64,000 nt of DNA from Chrysoporthe austroafricana (lineage: Eukaryota > Ascomycota > Sordariomycetes > Diaporthales > Cryphonectriaceae). Shown in pieces: positions 55,538 to 64,000 of the stretch. The DNA lies in the NCBI GenBank assembly GCA_001051155.2, contig JYIP02000008.1, positions 3,038,001 to 3,102,000 on the forward strand, read 5' to 3'. A model generated the notes under the pieces. That model was not told where the DNA came from. It saw only the letters and a program-made list of their open reading frames with translations, and made no database searches. The first letter of the stretch is position 1. Each line of letters opens with the position of its first letter. The position numbers were made by a program, and so were the translations under genes.

Positions 55538-58500
55538 TCACAATTCTACAACGTCAGCTACTTTACTATTCAAATTTCCACCGAGGTTCGTGACAGTGTG
55601 GACGATCTCGGCGATTTCGTCCGCAATCCTGTTGGCCGCCTGGGCATCGAAGAGGGACCCATCGTAGGACAACTTTAGGGTGAACGTCTTGCCAGGGGCC
55701 TTGTGCACTTCAACGGCTAGTGCGTATGGCATTGGCATGCGCACTTTGCACTTGGCCATGATCAGCCACCTAAAATCGGCCTCCGGATCGTTCTCGGGGG
55801 CTGGGTCGAACGGCTGGAAGAGGAACAGCACCCTGTTGCCCACCTTGGCGCGTTCCAGCCCTGCCGCTCGGTAGATGGCGTCGAGCCCGACGTCGCCGTG
55901 GTCGGTCATGGCCCAGAAGTCGTCCTGCGTGCGGCCTAGGAATGCTGCCATTGGCTCTGCTGGGTCTACCTTCGCACGCACTGGCAGGAAGTTAGCTACC
56001 GTGCCATTGATCGTCTGTGGCTCCGGTAGCGCCACGTTGCGGCCCGTGAGCAGGTAGTCGAACCCCAAGTCGCGGCTGGCTGTCGTGCGTGCGAGCCACA
56101 ACTGGAACGCTCCCTGGAAGACGATGGACGGCGTTATGCCAAGCCCTCTGGCCGTATTATCGATGCCATCCGTCGAAAGGGGCCTCTTGACAACGCCGGT
56201 GGTACGTGGTGCTGGAGCCGTCGCCCAGGGGGCACGGGTAAGGCGGCTGGTGTTGTCCCAACCCTCCAGCTTACTCGTCCAGTACTTGAGGGACTTCGAC
56301 TTGTCGGCCTTGAATATATGGAAGGCAAAGTCCTTGAACTCGGTGTGCCGCGGGACTGAGCGACCGCGGAGGATCGCACTGAAGTGGTCGTCGAAGATGC
56401 GAAGTAGCGTGCCGTCATATACCGCATGGTCCATCTTGGTTACCAGATCCCACGACCCATCGGGGTATGTGAGAATCACATACCGGATAAACGGCTCTCC
56501 GAAGACGAACCTCTGGTTCCAGGTGGCCTGGATGATGGCAGCGGCTTCGGCCTCATTGCGGCAGCTCACTCGTTCCAACTGCAATTGCGACCTCTGAAGC
56601 ACCAGTCCGACCCAGTCTGACTCGGACACTTGCAGCCAGGAGGTACGGAGAATATCATTCGCTCTGGTAAGCTCGGTCGTTGATATGATCCAGCGCTCTT
56701 GATCAACCTCGGCCGACATTCTTCTCACCGTCTGCAGCACCCAAAGTTGGTCCTCGCGACTCCCTTGCTTCAGGAACTCAGCCTGTCCTGGCGGGCAAGG
56801 ATAAACTGGAACAAGGGAAAGGTCATTAGTGTCCTCGTCCTCACATCGTCCGTGCTGGGCGTGCGTGCGGCTTACCATAGTCTACATCCAACTCCCAGTC
56901 CAATCCGGCGGCTGCCGCTAGGTCTCTCGTTGACTGGGAGACTTCGAACGATGGCATGGTACGCAGATCGCTATGCTCAATCACGGTCATCTTGTTGGCG
57001 AGATCCTTGAGTCTCGGGAACTTGAGGATACTGGGAACGCCCAAGGAGAAACCTGCTTGACGGGCCATACTCGCCAGACTGATCGCAGAGATCGAGTCAC
57101 CACCCAGGGACAAGAAATTGGCTTCCCGTCCTATCTGGGCAGTAGAGATGCTGAAGATCTCTGCCCACATGACTTCAAGAGTCTTCTCAATAGGTGTTTC
57201 GGTTGGCACGATCTCATAATCTTCGCCAGCTGTCTCGAGAACATAAGCAGACACCGTCATAACGTCAAGCTCTTCAGCCATTTTTTGGAGCGCTTTCCGA
57301 TCCGCCTTGTGGGACGGCAGCATGGGGAGGCTGCTCATGGGAATGACGACCTTAGGAAACATGTAAGTCGCCAGCGAGTCAAGCCGCTCCCGCAGCGCGA
57401 GCAAATTGTGCCGGTGCTTCTCCGCTGGCTCGATGGCCGGAGCTCCTGATCTGCTGTCCGTCCTGGACATATCTTCTGCCGCAGCCGATGTTTCAAAGAT
57501 GCAGAAAGCGACCAGCTGTGATTTGTCGTGAACGTTGGCGAGCAAGACGACCGCATCCTTGGCGATCCCGGACCGCCGCATCGTGGCTTCCACCTCACCG
57601 AGCTCAACGCGGTGCCCGTGGATCTTGATTTGATTGTCCTTGCGACCTAGGCATTCGATGTCACCGCCGGGCAGCCAGCGTGCCAGATCTCCAGTGCGGT
57701 ACATGCGCACTCCAAGCTCTTTCGAGTACACGAACGCCGCGGCCGTCAGGTCATCACGGCCGACGTAGCCGTCGGCGACTTGCGGGCCGGCGATGCACAA
57801 CTCGCCGACCGCGCCGTAGGGACGGAGAGCGTCGCCATCGGGGTCCACAATGAAGGCCATGACGGTGGGGTACGGCCGGCCGATGTTGGCCGCTAGGCCG
57901 CAGCCGAGCTGCACCTCCTTGGAGCATACAATCATAGACGTCTCGGTGGGACCGTACGAGTTGAGGAGGCGGCATGCGGGCCTCCAGGTGTCGATCACAC
58001 TCTGCGGCAGTTGCTCGCCGGCAAGGATGAGCGTCTCCAAGCCGGGCACGTCGTCTGGTCGCAGCAGGCTCGCGACAGTAGGCGTGAGTACGGCCTGGCG
58101 CACGCGCATGCGGTTGATGCAGCCCGCCATGTCCGATAGCAGCCTGTCCATCGGTGCTATGCACAGCGTGCCGCCGGTGCTGAGTGTGTTGAAAATGTCC
58201 AGCACCGAAACGTCGAAAACATAGTTGGCCATTTGCAACGCCCGCCATTCGGACTTGAACCGGCCCTCCACAATAGTGCCGCTCTGGACAGCGGCGGCGG
58301 CGGCGCGGTGTGGGACCTTGATACCCTTCGGCTGGCCTGTGCTACCGGAGGTGTAGATGATGTACGCGTGATGATCGGGCGTCACGGTGACCACTGGCGA
58401 CTCGTGCTGCTCGACTGGTTGGACCTGCTCGACCACCATGATCTCGATATCTGGCACGTGCAAGGCAAAGCCAATCTTGTCCTCATGGAGGACGACGAGT

Positions 58501-61500
58501 CGAGCCCGCGTGTCCTGACAGATGAAGCGGTTACGCTCTGCAGGATTGTCCGGGCCCAGAGGCACGTAGGCCACGCCAGCCTTCAAGGCACCGATAATGA
58601 ACACCACCGCCTCGATGGACTTTTCCAACATCAGGGCAACGGCATCGCCCGGCCGGAGACCCCGGTCGACCAGGAGCTGCGCTACGTGATTTGCCCGGCA
58701 ATTCAGGCTGGCATACGAGACCTGCTCGACCGCATCCCAATCAATAGCGATATCATCGGGCTTGACCTTCGCGCGCTCCTCGAACTTGCCATGAAGAAGC
58801 TGCGGCGTAGGCACGCGAAGCGTGTCGCGCTGGGACAGCACGCTGTTCAGATATGTCCGCTCCGCATCACCTAGAATATCCGTGCTTGACACCGACTGTT
58901 CCGGCTGCTCGAGGATGGTGGCGGCGACTTTGACAAATGAATCACACAGGAAATCGAGCCGTTTCGACTCCATGTCGCTTGACATTCTCACGATGGTGAG
59001 GGTCTCTCCGGGTATGACTTCGAGAAGTGTGTACGGTGAGCTCCAGATCGGCCTATCTCCGTGTCGCTTGAAGACTTTCTGAACCTCCTCGCCCTCATCA
59101 TTCTTAACTAGAATATTGACCAAAGTGTCGAAGGAGTTAGACTGCAGGCTCGCTGCTCGCAACGCTCCCTGCATTCCGATATGTGCATGCTTGTTCACCT
59201 CCACGAATTGGGCCATGCAAGCGCCCTTGGTGAGCTGGATAAGCGATTGTTCCGGATGGACTATGATTCTCTGGGGCACGGTGGTGATGGTTGGACCGTC
59301 GATTCTCTCGAGGTCAAGCACTGGCGCTTCCCGTCCCGAGAGAGTAGTGGCAAACATGACGTCGCGGGCACCTAGGTGGTGCGACAGCACGATTGCCCAA
59401 GCAGTATAGACTGCTGCCCCAACAGTGATACCTAGAGACTTAGCTCTCTCGTGCAGATTAAGGGATATCTCTTTCCTTATCTTCGTCGTCTGACCAACCG
59501 GTGCGTGGTTGAGGCGCGAGCTGGGTGCGCCCGCGAGATAAGTCGCCCAGAAGCTGCGAGCGACGGGCGTATCTTGTTGAATGACGAACTGCACAAAGTT
59601 GCTAAACCTGGGCCGGTTTGGTACACTTTGGCCGAGGTACACAGCCGCAGCATCCTGGTACATGAAGTCGTGGGACCAGAAATCGCACAGGGAATGGTGC
59701 ATAGTCACGACCAGCCACGCCCCGCTGACGAGCGCAATGCGAAAGAGGGGGCCGGACATTGGTAGCGCAACATCGCTATCCTTCTTGATGTATTCATCCA
59801 GAGAACCCTCGGTCTCTTGCCAGGGAAGATCCACATCAGCCCTAACGACTTGGATAAATGACCGCTTATGCAGAAGAAAGCCTGTTCTCAACATGTCCCG
59901 TGAGGCGAAGACCTGAGCGAAGCTCGCTTTTAGTCTCTCGAAGTCCAGGCCCTTGACGTTCCACACACGACGGTATGTGTAATGGTCGCCTTCCTCGTTC
60001 AGTGTAGCTAGCAAACCTGCTTGGAGAGGGGTGACAGGATAGGCGTCCGTTATCTTCATCTGTCCCCTCAAGTTGGTCAAAAATTCAGCGTCATCAATTA
60101 ACGAAAACGCTTCGGCTTCTGGCACACCGGTACCGCTCTGTGCAGTACAGGCCGCAGCCACCTCCTCCAGCGATTTGTCGGTTAGATGGCTGCTGAACTC
60201 TGCAACAATCCCCTCCGCGCGGAGCTCCGCGATCGCCTTGATTGCCTGGAGGGAGTTGCCTCCGAGAGCGAGAAACGAATGGTGGCGTCTGATGGTCTCC
60301 GCATTGATACCGATGATCTTAGCCCAGGCGCGAGCAATCTTGACCTCCCGCTCGCTGACAACGACTTCGCCGTCGTCTTCCAATTGCCCGAGTTTCGCAA
60401 ATCCCTCGACTCCGAGCTGGCTTGAGATGGTCCGAAGCTTCTTGAAGTCGACTTTGCCGTTGACATTCCTAGGCAGCTCGGCGAGCGGGAGCCAAAAGCT
60501 GGGTACCATGTAGCTGGGGAGCGTCGCGATGGCATGCTGCCTAAGCGAAGGTTGCAGCTTGCTCCATTCCAGCTGATCGTCGACTGCGACTACGGCAGCT
60601 ACTAGGGCTAGATGGCCGCTCACCTCGGCCGCGAAGGTGGCGCAGCCTCGGATGTCCTTGTGCTGGATCAACGCATGATCGGCGTCTGCGGGCTCGACCT
60701 TGTTCCCATTGATCTTGACCTGCCAGTCTATGCGGCCGAGAATCTCGATCGAACCATCAGCGAGGCGCCGTGCTCTATCTCCCGTTCGGTACATCCGGCC
60801 CTCCCCGAACGGGCTTGGGACGAAAGCCTTGGCTGTAAGTTCCGGCTCGTTGAGGTAGCCGGACGCGAGCTGAGGGCCTGCCAAGCACAGCTCGCCCGCG
60901 ACGCCAGTAGGGGCAAGATCGCTTGTGCCAATCCTCAGGACGTATGTCATTGTTGTATCCATTGAGGGGCCTAGAATTCTTGGGTTGTCGTTCGGCCTCA
61001 GCTGTCGGCCCAGGCTCATCTGCGTGCACTCGCTCGAGCCATACCTGTTCCGCACAATCAGGTTTGGATTGGCCGCCCACGTGTCCACCAGTGACTGCGG
61101 AATATCTTCACCAGCAATGGTTATCTGCTTGATGTTTGGTATATCGGATGGACGAAGCAGTGACAGGGCAGTAGGGGTGATCTCCATCATGTCAACGTTG
61201 TACTGATTGACAACGCTAGCAAGGTCAGCTGCGAGCGTCTCTTTGCTCACCAGCACCACAGTGCCGCCGTGCACTAGCGTCGATATGAATACCCTTTGCG
61301 CTGCAGAAGCAGTGGGGCTATAGAAAAGAAGACATCTCGGCATCGCATGTGGTGTCTGGTGCTGTAAGATTCCGTTTGCGGCAGCTCGGTTCGTAACCAC
61401 AGTGCCTTTTGGCTTGCCGGTGGAGCCAGAAGTGTATATGATATAACTCATATCATCCGGAGTAGGCGTGCTTCCTGCGTTCCAATTGTTGTCCTGCGTT

Positions 61501-63279
61501 TCTTTGGCTACGGCGCTACCAAGACAATCCTCGATGCTTTTCGCTTTCGGGAACAAATGAGCATATTTGTGGTCGGCCAGGATAATGGATGGCGAGCATT
61601 CGCTTATTACCTGCGCGTTCCTCTCTGCTGGCACGTCTGGGTTTAGGATGGTGTACGCCACGCCGGATTTTAGGAGGGCCAAGATTGTGACGACCAGGTT
61701 TGCGGAGCGGTCCATGAGAAGGGGCACGATCTCACCGTGCCGGAGGCCCAGGACCGTCGCTAGCCCGTTAGCGAGGCCATTGAGCTTTTCATAGGTGAGG
61801 GAGACTTTATTCTCAAAGACAACGGCAATGCGTGAAGGGTAGCGAGCAACGGCCTTCTCAACGAGCGCCGAAAGAGTGGGAGGGCAAGCTTGAGGGGGGA
61901 CAGTAGGTCCTCGAAGAAGTGTTGTGCGTTCCCAATCTGATACAAGCTGTATGTTGCCCAGGCAAACGTTTGTTAGGTTCACGTTTGACGCAGCGTTGCG
62001 AAGGCCAGTCACGAAGTGGTCCAAGATGATCTCCGCATGATGCCTCGGGACATGGTCGATGTAGGTCAGCGTCAGTGTAAGCCGGCTGGAGTCACAGATT
62101 GTTAACACAATAGGGAATTTCTTGAGGCCTGGCGCGAGGCATTGCATCGAAGAACTTTGAGTGTAATTTAAGGCGGACTCAACCAGCCTGTGCGATGGCA
62201 GGTGACGGAGTATTTCGTTAAGCCCGACAAAGGCGTGAGGGGCTGCAGCGGCATGAAACTTGTCGATAGACGCGGCAACATTCTTTACGACAGCGTCGTG
62301 CGAGACGCTGAGTCTGAGAAGGTAAGTCTGGTCCAGACACCCAACACTCGAATCAGCCCCTATGAAGCTGTGATCTCGTCCAACTGTCCCGAAGACGATT
62401 TCTTCTGAGTCGGTGTGTTCGCCAAGTATCAAAGCCCAGATGACCTCAAAGAAGGTTTTGCGAGAGAAAGGAATCTCGTGCAAGAAGCTTGACCCGTCAT
62501 GCGTTGCCAAGTCGTCGATCGTTACCGTCAATGATTGCCGGGATTGGATCTTTACCGACTTGGTAGAATGTAGGGTAGAGGATGGGGAGCCGGAGACAAT
62601 CTTGTCAAGAGTTTGCGCCCAGAAAGCTTTAGATTGCCTTTCGTCTTTAGCCTGCTGTAAGAAGCGAGTGTATGAAGTAAAGCCGAGTCGCTCTAATGGC
62701 GGGAGGCCGGTGAGTAGGAGAAGAAAATCAACCTTGACCATGTCAAGCGATCTTGCATCAAGCAGAGCCCGGCGAAAGTTGAGACTCAGCTTGAAGCTGT
62801 TATCTTCTGTTGCTTCCCAGGTGACATGAGCAAGTCTGTCATCGGAGACGGTCTTAGGCCAACCAGCCGGAACGACGTTCTCGACACGCCGGAGGACGCG
62901 GACGGTCAGACTGCCAGTCTGCGGGTCGATGTAGAGATTTGCTCGGAGGCAGGGATCTAGAGATAATGCCCATTAGTGAGTGCGCAACAAAATATTGACG
63001 AGAGTTCTCAGAGCACTGACTATATGAGGCCAATGAATTCCATGCGCCGACGATGGCTTGAAAAGTAGGAGGCGGGCTTGGAAGTGGCAGTTCAGCAGTC
63101 ACCCATTGAATAGCCTCCTGGCAGATGTCTCGTTGGACTTCGGTGGCTTCAGATATGCTCTCAAGCTCGGAGAACTCCACGAGCGAGTGGAAAATGCTTG
63201 CTCCACCCGGGTGCTCTGGAACGGATCTGAAGGGGTCGCCAGGTAGCCAGCTAGTCCTAGCCTGATGAATCAAGTACAT
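55538..63279 (-). CDS. NRPS, C0-A1-T1-C1-A2-T2-C2
   Basis: Three exons (63279-63021, 62956-56876, 56805-55538) give 2535 residues in frame. Rough layout: an N-terminal condensation-like domain (1-430) whose HHxxxDG site reads RRALLDA at 148-154; A1 (about 445-930) with [10 protein letters not shown] and a pocket segment SPTASAAQRVF; T1 with LGGNSLQ near 987; C1 with HHSLCDF near 1173; A2 (about 1500-2000) with TSGSTGQPKG, YVFDVSVLD and YGPTE; T2 with LGGDSIS near 2040; and a terminal C with DHAVYDG near 2242. There is no TE or R domain, so the terminal C should release the product, as fungal C-terminal condensation domains do by cyclisation. A2 has the amine-binding Asp and should take an alpha-amino acid; A1 lacks it. 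Convergence with the PKS-NRPS suggests one pathway, though a separate peptide product is possible. Confidence 0.93.
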
Positions 63280-64000
63280 AATGGCAACGGGGCTTCAGTG
63301 GGAATCTTTTGGTGGTCTTTTGCTAGTGATTGACTGCAGTGAGAGGTCAGTCCCAACTTCTTGCTCAAGAACTTGGAGACATTCTCTTGCTATATATTCG
63401 TATGCCTCAAGGCAGCCATGAGCTGACTGCCCTTAATGGTGCAACTGGCTAATACATTTCGCTCAGCGTAATATTAAATTACAAAAAAGGTGGGGGGGAA
63501 GGGGGAATTATGAAACTGGGGATCCCACAGGAGCCCCTGTTAGGCAACCAAGGAATTAAGAGCATTTTGGTTTGGTACAAGTCCACTTACTTTAACAGTT
63601 GTTTTAAATTTTTAAAAAATAATTTTATAACATATTATTATTTTAAATCTATATATAAAATAATATTCTTATTTCGTTATAATACTATTATTATTTAATC
63701 TTATTATTTTGAAATAATAATCTAAATTATAAAACATTTTATATAAAATTATTAATATTTAAGTTTTTAATAATAAGTTAAAGCACCTCCTACCTGTCCA
63801 CCCCCTTTACCTGTCTACTCTGGCGCCTATACTGCCATTTCGACTTATCCTTTAATATTCCTTTTTTTCTTAACAAATTGTTATCGAAATTTCTTCATTT
63901 TTTCAGAAAACCTCTATCGATAATTAAAGATAGTCTATACAGAAAGCGATATTCAACGGGCCATTATTGCGGTCAGGGCTGGCATATCTTAGCAAGCCGC
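63280..64000. other. NRPS promoter and AT-rich right edge
   Basis: The first 200 bp form the NRPS promoter. From about 63590 to 63785 the sequence is almost only A and T, followed by a pyrimidine-rich segment. No gene is visible, and the small plus frame at 63510-63698 is AT-rich low complexity. Confidence 0.55.
63590..63785. other. extreme AT-rich block
   Basis: About 195 bp are composed nearly entirely of A/T runs (for example ttttaaaaaataattttata). Such blocks in ascomycetes are often RIP-mutated repeats or the start of an AT isochore. No repeat family can be named. Confidence 0.65.

Noticed and set aside
63510..63698. 62-codon plus frame at the right edge
   Set aside because: It is Phe/Ile/Tyr-rich and results from the AT-rich block.

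Overview
The window is genomic DNA of a filamentous ascomycete (Pezizomycotina). Evidence: short GT-AG introns of about 50-190 nt, Zn2Cys6 regulators, fungal MFS transporters, an ankyrin-repeat protein, a PRM10/ThrE-type membrane protein, a nuclear tRNA-Thr(AGU), and a large fungal PKS-NRPS locus. I cannot name the species. All gene models were spliced by hand; where exon lengths were summed, the total was divisible by three.

Left part (1-6 kb): a weak hypothetical ORF, tRNA-Thr, an F-box protein and a spliced ankyrin protein. Catabolic or transport block (6-17.4 kb): a DHA2-type 14-TM transporter (minus) divergent from an MFS sugar transporter (plus), then a type-B carboxylesterase (minus) divergent from a regulator with two complete Zn2Cys6 clusters. 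Positions 17.35-20.06 kb hold no convincing intact gene, only a possible relic of a zinc-cluster gene. A PRM10/ThrE protein lies at 20.06-22.50 kb, followed by an AT-rich gene-poor stretch.

Right part (24.4-63.3 kb): what looks like one secondary-metabolite cluster of about 39 kb. It holds a trans-acting enoyl reductase (minus), divergent from an MFS exporter; a bANK regulator (bZIP-type basic region plus ankyrin repeats, TOXE-like); a SnoaL-like protein; an AflR-like Zn2Cys6 regulator; a 2-oxoglutarate/Fe(II) oxygenase; a cytochrome P450; a 4029-residue PKS-NRPS (KS-AT-DH-MT-psiER-KR-ACP-C-A-T-R) divergent from the P450; and, convergent with it, a 2535-residue NRPS (C0-A-T-C-A-T-C).

Proposed logic (inference): the PKS-NRPS, with the enoyl reductase in trans, makes a reduced polyketide fused to one amino acid and releases it through its R domain. 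The P450 and the 2OG oxygenase oxidise it. The NRPS makes or adds a two-unit piece and closes it with a terminal C domain. The MFS protein exports the product, and bANK plus Zn2Cys6 proteins regulate. Unusual details make the locus a good candidate for undescribed chemistry: a ruined SAM motif in the MT domain, Asn instead of Asp at the first A-domain pocket position of the PKS-NRPS, Tyr-x3-Arg in its R domain, a starter C domain with HH changed to RR, a first NRPS A domain without the amine-binding Asp, and a DHxxxDG terminal C domain. The extreme right end is very AT-rich with no gene.
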